Assembly (NCBI RefSeq): GCF_024763615.1
Contig: NC_077222.1
Coordinates: 2,294,001 to 2,358,000 of the forward strand
DNA: 64,000 nt
From: Phlebotomus papatasi
Lineage: Eukaryota > Arthropoda > Insecta > Diptera > Psychodidae
Direction: 5' to 3'
The notes beneath the pieces were generated by a model. It had not been told where the DNA came from and ran no database searches. It was given only the letters and a program-made list of their open reading frames with translations. Position 1 is the first letter of the stretch. Each line of letters starts with the position of its first letter. Of this stretch, positions 55,401-64,000 are shown one piece after another. The position numbers and the translations under genes are program-made.

Positions 55401-58400
55401 ATTCTCTTTTTCGAAATATATTTAGTGGAAGCCCGTTTTAAAGGAATAATTCGAAATGCGCCCCAATGGTGAGCTTCGAAAAATCTTCCCGAGTGGTTTG
55501 TTTCTTGGATAAAATCCTTCTATTACTGCTCGAAGTTAGAGTCAGCTTGTGACACGGCTAGAGGCCAAACGGTAAGAGATATCGACTTCCGGTCTTCGAC
55601 GACCCCTCCCGTAAGTCAACATTATCTAGGACGTTTGCGGACATTCCATGGACGTTTGCAGAACTCTGTATAGGACCGTCAAATACGTTTAGGACCAATG
55701 CCAATTGGCTACTTGCAACTTGGAGAGAATTGATCTATCAGATAGACACTTACAGATGAATGTTGAATCGAATTATAAAGATAATTCGAGGATGATCCAC
55801 CGTTTTCTAATGTTTGAACGAGAAATAGAATAAATTTAAACAGTGGATTAACATTTAAGCCAAAAATTAGACCCCCGATTTCGGAGGTATAATTTTTGGC
55901 TTAAAGATGGAATAAACCTGTCCACATCTGTAAATTCTTCTCGGAAATGCTGTTAAATGATACCAAATTGATATAATCTGCACTTTAGTGGATTTAATTA
56001 AAAGAAATAAGGCTTTTACTCTATTTACAGCTTCTTAAAAAGCCAATTTTGCCTGAAATAAAAAGAAACATCCACCATATGCAACTTCAATGAGTCGCCA
56101 CTAAAGTAGGAATCGCGGGAGTCGCGCTTTTTTGCACCCAGAAAACATGCACATTCTTTCACATCCAAAATTTTGATTCCTATTTTATTTTAGAGAATTT
56201 TTAGCAAGTCTGGTGGTTCAAGATTGCCAAATAACGAGAAAAAGCCGTGGAATCTTGGTAAATCGAACGAAAACATTGACGAGTTGACATTTACTGGCAT
56301 ATCAGAAAAGCCAAAATATGCGGATTCCGTATAACAAAAACACCTTACGCCAAAGCACTATTCCACGTTTTTGCTTACGAAAAAATATTTAAACCTAGCT
56401 TTACTTTAACTCTAGATTAACGCTAATCTGAGGTTCAACTGAAGTTATTCTTTGTTTCAACATTCAGCTGTTAGTTGTTCTACTTTTGAGTTCAAAATAT
56501 TTTTACCATATTGTTTGTTTGAATATGTGTAGCTCGCAAGAATTATAGCGTTAGAGTAAAAAACAAATCCGGAATTCTAGCTTTTACTTCCATAGAGTCT
56601 TGCACGGAAAGATCTAGGAAAATGCACTTGGAATATTCAATGGAAATTTTGTTTCAATTTCCAGGGAATGTTCACAAATGTAGGGGGAAGTACTCTTCCT
56701 TCGAACGTTCATGCCTTCGTATAATGTGAATTTCTTTTATTTTTCCTGAGAGACTTACGTATAATTATCACTAATATTTAATAGAAATGTATAAGTCTCC
56801 TAGGGAAGATAAAAGAAATTCACATTATTCGAAGGCATGAACGTTCGAAGGGAGAGTACTTTCCCCTATTAGCAAAAAATTCTTCGGATTTATTTCGCGG
56901 ATATCCACACGAATTCTGCGGAACTCTACGCAGCATATTATCATATTTTTCCATGGAAGCTCAATCCAACAATCTCAACAACAGTGTGCAAACGTTTGTT
57001 GCAAAACGTGAACTTTTGCGAAATTTCAGGATGACAGTACGTTTGAATTGCAATTTTATTAAGATAAATGTCCATTTCATGAACTTGCTCACTTTTGTGT
57101 AACTCGTCAGTTTAAACGTTTGAACTTCCAACGGGTTTTTAGGTGAGTTCTCTCTGGTATACCTTCGGACTGGTAAAGGAAAATCTTAACCGGAAAGAGC
57201 TCTCAAATCGAGAAGGTTATTATTAATGAACGAGAGGATTGATCCGCGTAGTATCCCAGCAACGAAAGTTCCTTGTTTGAACACCGTTCAGCAAACGCGT
57301 TCGGAACAGGGTTCGGTCCAATGTAAATCCTTATGAGCTGGGAAAAAGCGAACGCGGTTGAAGCAATAGTTCTCTTTGATGGCCACCACTTTCTGAAAAT
57401 TTGGAGGCCGCCACCGTCGCGGCATGTCGAACAGGGAACTTTATCGTTGCTGGGATGTTTCGAAGACGAAATACCTTTGCCTCACACTTTGTGTCTTGGA
57501 TTAAGCATAGATTTTCGAAAATATTTCGAACATAAAGCTTGCCAGAGATTTGCTGTGATAAAAGATAATCAAAGTCAGCCGGAATCAAGCTCAGTGGGGC
57601 ATTTCGATTTCGAAATTAGGATTTCGAAATTAAAATTTCGAGATATGCCATTTTAAATAAGCATTGAACTTCACTAAAAATTCCAATTTATAGATCAAAC
57701 TGACAATTCTGGAGAATTAATAACGTCATATGTCGAACGTGGATGCATCTACAATAATGCCCTTGCTACAAGATGCTATGACGATGAAGACGACTCTTGC
57801 GTTCTCTGCCAAGGAGATGGTTGCAATATCCATGAGGTTAGTTTCAGTCCAAAACTGATACCAACAACAGCAATTCTACTTCTTCCATTTATTCTTGTGA
57901 CCAAACTGATAAAGCAATAGTCATCAGAGAGATAGGGATGTTATTGAATGAGAGGCAAATAAAGATATGAACTCTGTCCATTGATAAACTTCTAGTTTTG
58001 GATTGAACAAAAATATGTGACTTGAGATAAGCTTGAAAAATTATCTTTTGGTACTTAAGTCACTTTTAAAAGCAACGTATTGCTGATTGGTATTTGATTG
58101 TGGGGATTGTGGTATTTCGTATTATTGTGCTTAGCTACAGGAAGTAACAAAAAGAATTGAATTTCTCGAATGGGAGTGGACGTTCCCCATTGCTCCTTAT
58201 CAAATTTTTTTATCTTAATCCCAAAAAAAAAGGTGAATAGAAGATCTTGACTTACCGGGAACGGTACTGGGAAGACATCAACCTTGCTAAGGGCTCGAGG
58301 TTGTGGATATCTCCAGCAGATAATGCCAACATCCCGGTTAATGATCTGAATTTGATAGGGAAGCGGCAAACTATCATCATTGTGATGAACTTCGATGAAC

Positions 58401-61400
58401 TGGAAAGCTCCAGCTCTGAGATCATCCCTGTAGTACTCTTCAGAGACTCTTCCATTGTCTTTCGGCTTGAATTTGGGTACTTTAATGGGAGTGACATTGT
58501 GCAAGTCTGCATTCGTTCCTTGAATGCTGTCCGGGAGGGTTGATTCTGCCATTTCTGCAGAATCAGCGATTTTTCCAAGGGAATCCATCAGAGATTTATG
58601 AATCTCCCTGAATGTCAGGATATTCTCTGGTCCAATGTCCAATTGAATGTATTTGGTGGAAAAATGGCATGTGCAGATGGGTGTCTTCTGCCAAGCTTCC
58701 CTGATGAGGCAGCTGCTGAAGGTGAGGGATGTTGGATGGAGCAGCGTATGCTGTTGCGTCATCACAGTTAGGATTTTGAGGGTGACATCGAGTTGAGCTC
58801 TCGAAGGTCTCTCAAAGAGTTTCACTTTTGCTGATAAATCTTTCGCTATCGCCTTGATTTCTTGACTTTCTGCCCTGGCCACAACTTCCAGGTGAGACAG
58901 TGTGAACAAAACACTCTCACAGTCCAGGACAGACATTCTGATGAATTTTATTGCATTGGCGGGTTTTCGAATTGCACTTGGTGACTTTTTATTAAAATCC
59001 CATCCAAGATCCTCCATTATTGTCCTGAATTCCATGGTTTTCTTTAAGGATTTATCCGAGAATTGGACTTTCATATAACGTCCTAGTTGAATGGTTAAAT
59101 TTGACTCATTGGAAATATTCCTATGGAGTCTGACTTTGAAAATTGACGGAGGGATTCCCATTGCATCCAATTGACCTTTGCTGGTGCTGAAAATCACATC
59201 GGATAGTTCATCTTTTGGTCCTTCGAGACTCCATTTCATGTCAAATACACTCATTTGGATGGTTTTCTCATAAACTCCTTGGGTTATGAAGAGATTCGGC
59301 TGGAAGATGGATACTGTAGCCTGTGGTGTTAGTTGATGGTAGAGATTGATGGTGAAGACTCCTCCCACGAAGGAGAAATCATATGGAATGACAGCTTTGG
59401 TTTTATCTTTTGACATTTCCACTGTGGACTTTTTGTCCACTTCGATTGACTCAAATCCCGAATCCTTGATGTCTGATTCGGATTTTTCCAGAACTTTCCG
59501 AACAGTTCTCACTTTTGATGACTTCAGGGAAAGCTTGATACTGGGTTTCTTGCAGGTATCCCTCGTTTTGGCAAAGGTTTCAGCAAGCTTTTGGAGTTTT
59601 TGTAGTAGGATCAATCCAACTCGAATTTGATTGGTGTTTAGATGGAGAATGAGGTCGGTTAGGGAATTAAATTCCACTCCCTGTCCACAAACAAGGATAT
59701 TGTTGAAGACGATGCAGGGAGCAAAGATCAGGGAACAGTTGAAATCTTTAAATATTGCACTTATGTCCACGGCTGTTTTATTTGACTGATTGTTCCACAC
59801 AAAAGCCGGATTCTCATTGTAGACAATTGATCCTTCTGACGTTCCCTCCATCAATCCAATCACTTCTGCCCAATTCCCCGTGCCAATTGTTATGCTCTTC
59901 AGCAAAAGTTCATACTGTCGATCTTCAATTTTTGACCCTGGAATATTGAGGATTCGCAATTGAGCAGCTTTGGTATAGATATCCGGACGAACAGGCATCC
60001 TGGACAGAGGATTCTCAACAGCTGGAGCTACACTCACATGTCCAACTTTCAAAATGTAAACATTGCAATTTTCACTGGTATTTTCAATAGGGATAAATAT
60101 TCTGAATCCCTTGCTCTGGAAGTAGATCAATGGGATATTTTCCACACTCAAAACTCCTCCTGAACTCCTCTGTCCGGACTCAACGCTCGTGAGAATTTTC
60201 AAAACTCCCACAAAGGTTTGCAGGGCATCTAGGTCAACCTTTACATCGATTTGCTGCATGTTCAGCATGATTTCTGTGAGGCTCTCATTGAGATTTCTAT
60301 TCTTCCGCGAAGTACCCCATTTCGTATGGACATTGCCTGTCTCTGCTTTGGTCACTGTCAAATCCAGGAATGTATCATTTGGATCTGAACTCTCTGTGGC
60401 TCTGCCACAGATCCCCATCAATGGATTCTTCTTCCAATTCCCAGAATCTTCCATCAGGAAGGAATTTCCGACGAAGGATCCAATCTTTGCCTTCAATTTC
60501 ACATAAATATCACGCAAATCTATACTGGAAATTATATCTTCAAGTTCCAGGATGAACTTCTGTTTCTTTCCATCCGGGGAAGTATTGTAGAATTTTAGGG
60601 TGAGCCTGGTTAGTGTCCACTGAAGCCAGATAGACACCTTGGCCATAGTTCGGTCATCTTTTAGAACTTCCGTGGTATCACTGGACATATCATGCGTGGA
60701 AGTGGTTTTCATGCCCAGGAACTCTTTTAAATCCACATCGGTCTCTGGACTTATAGGCCTCTGGGCAATTTCCAGACTATTCCCTACAGTCTCCTCCATT
60801 TTGAGCAATTTAGCCAAAACTGGGAGGGTAAGGAACTTCTTCAGTGTTTCTAGCAAAAGCTTCACTTGACTCTCTGAGATTTTGAAGACAATCGGAGCGA
60901 TATCAATGTGGAAGACCACGGCAAAGGGATTATCTCCTTTATCAGCCTCCTGTGATTTATATGTAATAGCTAGAGAGATATTAGTTCTAGCTGGAGCTAG
61001 GCATACAAACTCCTTCTCATCTTCTCTGACCAAACACGAAAATTCTGCAAGAACCAAGCTCCAAGGAAAGGTTTCCTTGTCTCTCTCCCATGGCAGGGCT
61101 ATTGGGAAATTTTCCTTAATCAGAGCCATTGGAATTTTGCTTCCGGACGACTGAACAGTCAACCGAGGGAATTGGAAAATTACCAAATGGGGATTGTCCA
61201 ATCTCTGCAGGATTTCTGTTATTGTCTCATGCTCTTGAGTCCTTTTGAGGCTAGCTCTGGGACAGACAATTCTCGAGGATTTCACCTCGCCAGCAATCAC
61301 TACACTCTTCCACATTGAATACATCTCCTGGAGACTCACTTGCTTCTTTGGTGTTTCCTTCTTCCTGCTGAACACCACAGTGGTATTCTTCTCAGAGCTA

Positions 61401-63967
61401 CTGTGTACAGTTTCAAGGACTTTTGGTGGTGGTCTCTTGAGAATCTTCTCCGAGATGGACGTTTTCTTTGGTGTATCAGAAATTGGTGGGAAGATCCCGT
61501 CGAATTTGCTTGAAGAAGCTTCCTTGGTCGATTGATAACTCAAGAACTCAATGAGCAAAAGATCAAAATTGAGGACAATCCCAGAGATTTGGAATGAAAC
61601 AATTGGTTGATGGACTATTTTTGTGGAATTATTGGGCATTTGTAGAATCACAGAAGCAAAAGTTTCCTTGTCATCCTGACAAATCACTGGACACAGAAGG
61701 GAAATTCTGGGAATTCCCACACTTCCAGCCACAGATTGAAGATTTCCCGTGTAGACACTTGTACATCTGGTCTTCCTGACACCTGCTGTCAACCCTGAAA
61801 ATTCCAGCAGAATCTTCGGGAGATTTGTATCAAAAATCTCCTCGAAAGAATCATTTTGCCAAGTTTCTGACAAGAAGTCTCTAAGAGATGTCCGGAAATG
61901 CAACTCTTGCAGGCGATTGAAACCCATTTTGAGGTTTGAAATGTCAACTTCTGCTGTCATTTGGAAAATTTCATCCTTCTCCCAGAGTTCCGGGAGCAGG
62001 AGCTCGGAATAGGATCCATTAATTTCGGGAATTTCAATGATATTTGCGTGGGAATCATTGCGTTGCAATACAAGTTCGATCTTTTTGACTTTAGCGTTGA
62101 TTTTTGAATAGCAGGCGGTGAAGAGTTCCTCTGGGGGATCTGGAAGTTGACAGGTAGTGTGAACCAGACGATTTGGGTACATTGGAGTTATTGCTGTGAG
62201 CTCTGCTCGTTCGGTTCGGATGACGAAATTGGGCTCAAGAGTTGCATTTGAAGTAACAGAGTCCATTCTCTGGGGCAGGGAATATTTCTTCCGGACGTTT
62301 TTTGGAAGTTTCTCATGATCTCGAGTGTAAAATTCCAGCGTTGGCTTCTGCACGGTGATCTCAAACATCCGGAAGGGGATTTCAGCCATAAGGGCATCGT
62401 AGTCATCTGTTGATGCTGGAGCAAGTTGGGCGAATGTTAATGGGGCTTTTTCCTCGACATACGGAGCGTAGTTGTAGAGATTCACGTAGCTGCGGAAGGT
62501 ATCAATGAGATGTGCCAGGCCTGTTCCGTATCGTACGATCAGGGGACCGAGAAAAGCCCTGTAGAGGCATTTTTCTGACAAATCACTAAATTCCAGATCA
62601 CTTCCAATATCCGAACTCCTGGCAATGTCATCGGGAATCTCAACAGTGTGAACCAGGTCAAAGGCTATGGCGGGTGTCTTGGCTAAAAGGCTGTTTTCCG
62701 TGTGTCTCAGATAGTAGAAATCCCAGAGCATATTGTACGATCGATGAATTTCAAGATTCTCATCAGCCGTTGGATCTTTTAAAGATCCTTCCAAGTATTT
62801 GCCCTCCCTGGTCTCTGTGCTAATGAATCCCGTCAGGATTTGACGCTGCCCACAGACACATTCGCCAATGGGAAAGATCTCAATGGCCGAACAGCCGCCA
62901 GTCAGGGAAAACCAACGATTCCCTACCAAAATCACATCACTGTAGCAGCCACTGAGTTCAATTGTCAAGATCGGCTTGTATTTGATCTTCTTGGTCGTGT
63001 GCACAATAGAATCATTGATAATTTCCTGATTCTTGAATGTCACTTTGAGTTTGTCCACATAAATTCCACTGTGCAAAACATGCCCACGATCCTCTTCGCC
63101 ACTTTCCGGAGGATCCTCATCCGGAAAGATAGATGGCAGTAGGTTCCAAGCCCAGGAAAAAATTGATTTCCCACTGTCATCGGCTAAATCTGATTCCTGA
63201 TTGGCTTCTGCATTGGCATTCTGTGGATATTTTGCCTTAAGCTTTCCCTGCTTTAGCACTAGCATCAGATTCATCAGTCGCATGACCATTGGGAATTGCA
63301 GGGAGGATATATTGAGGTCTATGCAATCCGTATGGACATCAACTCTCACAACTGATGCCTTGTGGGCAGTAGAAATATTATATCTTCTCAAGAAGCGCAT
63401 TTCCATGGAGCATCTGTAGAGAATTGGCTCCTGGCACACATCAATAATCCCCGTTTCATTTCTCTTGTCCAGACAAATTGTCAAATCACTGATCCGGACA
63501 ATTTTCCTGAGGAGGACTTTTGTGGGAGAAATATCAATGAATGTTGGATTCCATTCGGAATCCGCAGAATCCACTGAGAGCACCTGAATATTCATAGACA
63601 TCACAATATCCTCCTCCAAATACTTAAAAATGATATTGTGACACTGAACTGAAATGTTATGGGCAATCTTATTCACCAAACTCGCCATATATCCCGGAGG
63701 AGCCTGAACTTCCTCCGGAGCCGGTTTTTTCCGGCTCTTCTCCCGAGGAGTTGCAGCAGCTCCATCCTCCTTGAGCTTCACCACAAACTCAATGGTATTT
63801 ATCGTGATAGTAACAGGTTCTGAAGCAATCTTTGTCCATGGCACACGAATAATGAGCTCATGGATGTGGCCAGAGAGGAATGTGAAGGGTAAATTGAGTT
63901 CCTCTTCCAGCACATCGAGCCGGAGGTCAAGATTCTGGAATGCCCATTCGCCATTCCACAGCGAAAG
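43215..63967 (-). CDS. VPS13B: VPS13B (COH1) bridge-like lipid transfer protein, partial at its N-terminus
   Basis: Four coding exons are visible: 63967-58256, 51319-47690, 44573-43497 and 43433-43215, all joined in phase 0. They give 3,545 residues to a TGA stop. The first exon in view opens LSLWNGEWAFQNLDLRLDVL, which aligns with residue ~30 of human VPS13B, so only a short N-terminal exon lies outside the window. VPS13 proteins are rod-like channels that move phospholipids between membranes. VPS13B acts at the Golgi and endosomes, and its loss causes Cohen syndrome in people. The chorein-type start, the adaptor-binding region and the C-terminal part are all present and unbroken, so the gene looks functional. 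Confidence 0.97.
43497..44573 (-). CDS. VPS13B: VPS13B exon: C-terminal helical and PH-like region
   Basis: 359 codons from acceptor TTGGTTTTCAG to donor GCG|GTGAGC. The glycine-rich segment GVGKGLMGVILKPISGAAEL is characteristic of the amphipathic VPS13/ATG2 C-terminal region that touches membranes. TVTGKIVTLMDLGRDELVQI further on looks like the PH-like domain. Confidence 0.92.
47261..47325 (-). mobile_element. Short retrotransposon 3' end with (TTA)n tail
   Basis: On the minus strand ATCCTGGGCATGAACCAATA is followed by AACTTATTATTATTACTTATT. A GAACCAATAAA end plus a trinucleotide tail is typical of a 5'-truncated LINE. It is inserted in the minisatellite. The target duplication is unclear in repeat DNA. 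Confidence 0.5.
47378..47593. mobile_element. TA/GGG MITE, family 4 (216 bp)
   Basis: TA-bordered ends GGGGAAAGCGCGCTACCTTC and the complement of GGGGAAATAGCGCTACCTTC; inverted similarity continues to GGATGATT. It lies within the minisatellite and is therefore younger than the array. A fragment of this family is at 20242-20395. Confidence 0.85.
47690..51319 (-). CDS. VPS13B: VPS13B exon: adaptor-binding (VAB/SHR-BD) region (3.6 kb)
   Basis: 1,210 codons between acceptor TTTTTCCACAG and donor GAG|GTAAGA. The exon start reads TLSPVEIRCTMEYYSEAHGD. It contains FWLRIVRDDVHARIIIVIWP and FVLKSNLGISSTIYEAQ (about 49840-49960), typical of the SHR-binding/VAB region that recruits organelle adaptors. 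It is separated from the upstream exon by a 6.9-kb intron holding the DUF753 gene. Confidence 0.93.
51425..51530 (+). mobile_element. Degenerate LINE 3' end, same family as 39880-40090
   Basis: CAAACCTAGGACAAGGCGAC, GGCAGAGGATCGACAGGC and TCATGGGCTCGCGACCCCAA match the other copy in order, with an internal deletion; a GATGATA tail follows. It lies in a VPS13B intron. Confidence 0.7.
51546..52409. mobile_element. TA/GGG MITE, family 3, inverted copy (864 bp)
   Basis: GGGTAAATGTCCTAATTTAA at the left and the complement of GGGTAAATTAAGCTAATTCA at the right, with TA borders. It is closely similar to 37137-38005 in the opposite orientation over its whole length. Confidence 0.88.
52412..53890. other. 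VPS13B intron DNA upstream of the DUF753 gene, no gene seen
   Basis: Likely holds the promoter of the DUF753 gene, but no TATA box is clear. An approximately 95-bp block at 53229-53325 is repeated in inverted orientation at 57047-57142. Confidence 0.4.
53229..53325 (+). repeat. Dispersed repeat, left partner of an inverted pair around the DUF753 gene
   Basis: CTAAAAACCCGTTGGAAGTT through CTTAATAAAATTGCAA is matched by its complement at 57047-57142 with roughly 10-15 % differences. Confidence 0.7.
53901..57920 (+). CDS. Secreted, probably GPI-anchored protein with six DUF753/Ly6-like cysteine modules, 572 aa
   Basis: Exons 53901-55392 (donor ACA|GTAAGC, phase 1) and 57694-57920 (acceptor CAATTTATAG) join in frame. 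There is a signal peptide at residues 1-19, then six modules of about 80 residues. Each opens CxxC, has an (R/E)RGC or RGC turn in the middle and closes CxxCxxxxCN (module ends near 98, 181, 262, 345, 442 and in the second exon). A Thr/Pro linker (351-370) separates modules 4 and 5. The last 25 residues are hydrophobic (TTAILLLPFILVTKLIKQ), as in a GPI signal. Repeated modules of this kind are known as DUF753 in flies and resemble three-finger Ly6 domains; molecular role unknown. The gene sits wholly inside a VPS13B intron on the opposite strand. Confidence 0.87.
56683..56866. mobile_element. TA/GGG fold-back MITE (184 bp) in the DUF753-gene intron
   Basis: GGGGGAAGTACTCTTCCTTC at the left pairs with the right end over about 80 bp, including GAACGTTCATGCCTTCG and GTGAATTTCTTTTAT; TA borders both ends. 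Almost the whole element forms one hairpin. A fragment of the family lies near 36335-36380. Confidence 0.85.
57047..57142 (-). repeat. Dispersed repeat, right partner of the inverted pair
   Basis: Contains TTGCAATTTTATTAAGATAA and CTCACTTTTGTGTAACTCGT, complement of 53229-53325. It lies in the intron of the DUF753 gene. Confidence 0.7.
57958..57963 (+). terminator. Poly-A signal of the DUF753 gene
   Basis: AATAAA 38 bases after the stop codon at 57918-57920. It leaves about 290 bases to the next VPS13B exon border on the other strand. Confidence 0.75.
58256..63967 (-). CDS. VPS13B: VPS13B exon: chorein/N-terminal and extended channel region (5.7 kb)
   Basis: A single exon of 1,904 codons. 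It begins after acceptor CCTGGGATCCAG and ends before donor CCG|GTAAGT. It includes the near-invariant FTFLSGHIHELIIRVPWTKI block, which lines the mouth of the lipid groove, and YAPYVEEKAPLTFAQLAPAS. The remainder forms repeating beta-rich modules. Such a long uninterrupted exon makes this the most intron-poor part of the gene. Confidence 0.93.
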
Positions 63968-64000
63968 CTGGATCCCAGGAAAAAATAATTCTATAGAGAG

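Noticed and set aside
57331..57656. A 107-codon plus frame and an 85-codon minus frame in the DUF753-gene intron
   Set aside because: Neither shows a domain, and they overlap each other. The segment lies between a dispersed repeat and the acceptor at 57693.
58247..63577. Many plus-strand frames of 60-107 codons opposite the VPS13B exon
   Set aside because: Antisense shadows of the 5.7-kb exon; no family features.

Overview
The window reads as nuclear DNA of an insect, most likely a nematoceran fly (a sand fly or mosquito relative). Coding genes have spliceosomal introns with GT..AG borders, five animal gene families are recognisable, and the AT-rich spaces are crowded with MITEs, satellites and LINE remnants. 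Species level cannot be fixed from the sequence. Nothing bacterial or viral was seen.

Layout. 1-11.6 kb holds no gene I can support: AT-rich DNA, a TA-flanked MITE, a GATC-rich satellite with an apparently identical 1,682-bp tandem duplication (5.5-8.9 kb), and tandem fold-back MITE copies (10.6-11.45 kb). 11.6-21.8 kb, minus strand, is an inaF-type locus: two cassettes each encode a short cytosolic N-terminus plus one InaF-motif membrane helix (21.7 and 16.4 kb), and the nearer cassette can be spliced in phase to a 111-codon tail exon at 12.0 kb. Its introns contain nested fold-back elements, a TTAA-flanked MITE and a ~160-bp satellite. 22-25.6 kb is repeat territory with a dead non-LTR retrotransposon. 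25.6-30.5 kb, minus strand, is a complete class A DnaJ co-chaperone gene (398 aa, CaaX end CATS) with piggyBac debris in its large intron and a perfect heat-shock element upstream. 30.8-35.5 kb is intergenic with Stowaway-like and TA/GGG MITEs and a 65-bp-arm hairpin.

35.5-43.2 kb, plus strand, is a two-coding-exon gene for a 475-aa acidic/basic, low-complexity, probably nuclear protein ending in a CaaX box (CIVM); family not identified with certainty. 43.2-64 kb, minus strand, is VPS13B: four coding exons (3,545 aa) in the window, with only about 30 N-terminal residues beyond the right edge. The largest VPS13B intron contains an oppositely oriented two-exon gene for a secreted, probably GPI-anchored protein with six cysteine modules (DUF753/Ly6-like). 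Another VPS13B intron is filled by a 21-bp minisatellite. The CaaX gene and VPS13B converge tail to tail, with stop codons 316 bp apart.

The genes are not an operon and share no obvious pathway. Two products (DnaJ and the CaaX protein) carry farnesylation signals. Splice sites were assigned by reading donor and acceptor consensus and checking phase; every junction given for VPS13B, DnaJ, the DUF753 gene, the CaaX gene and inaF keeps the reading frame.
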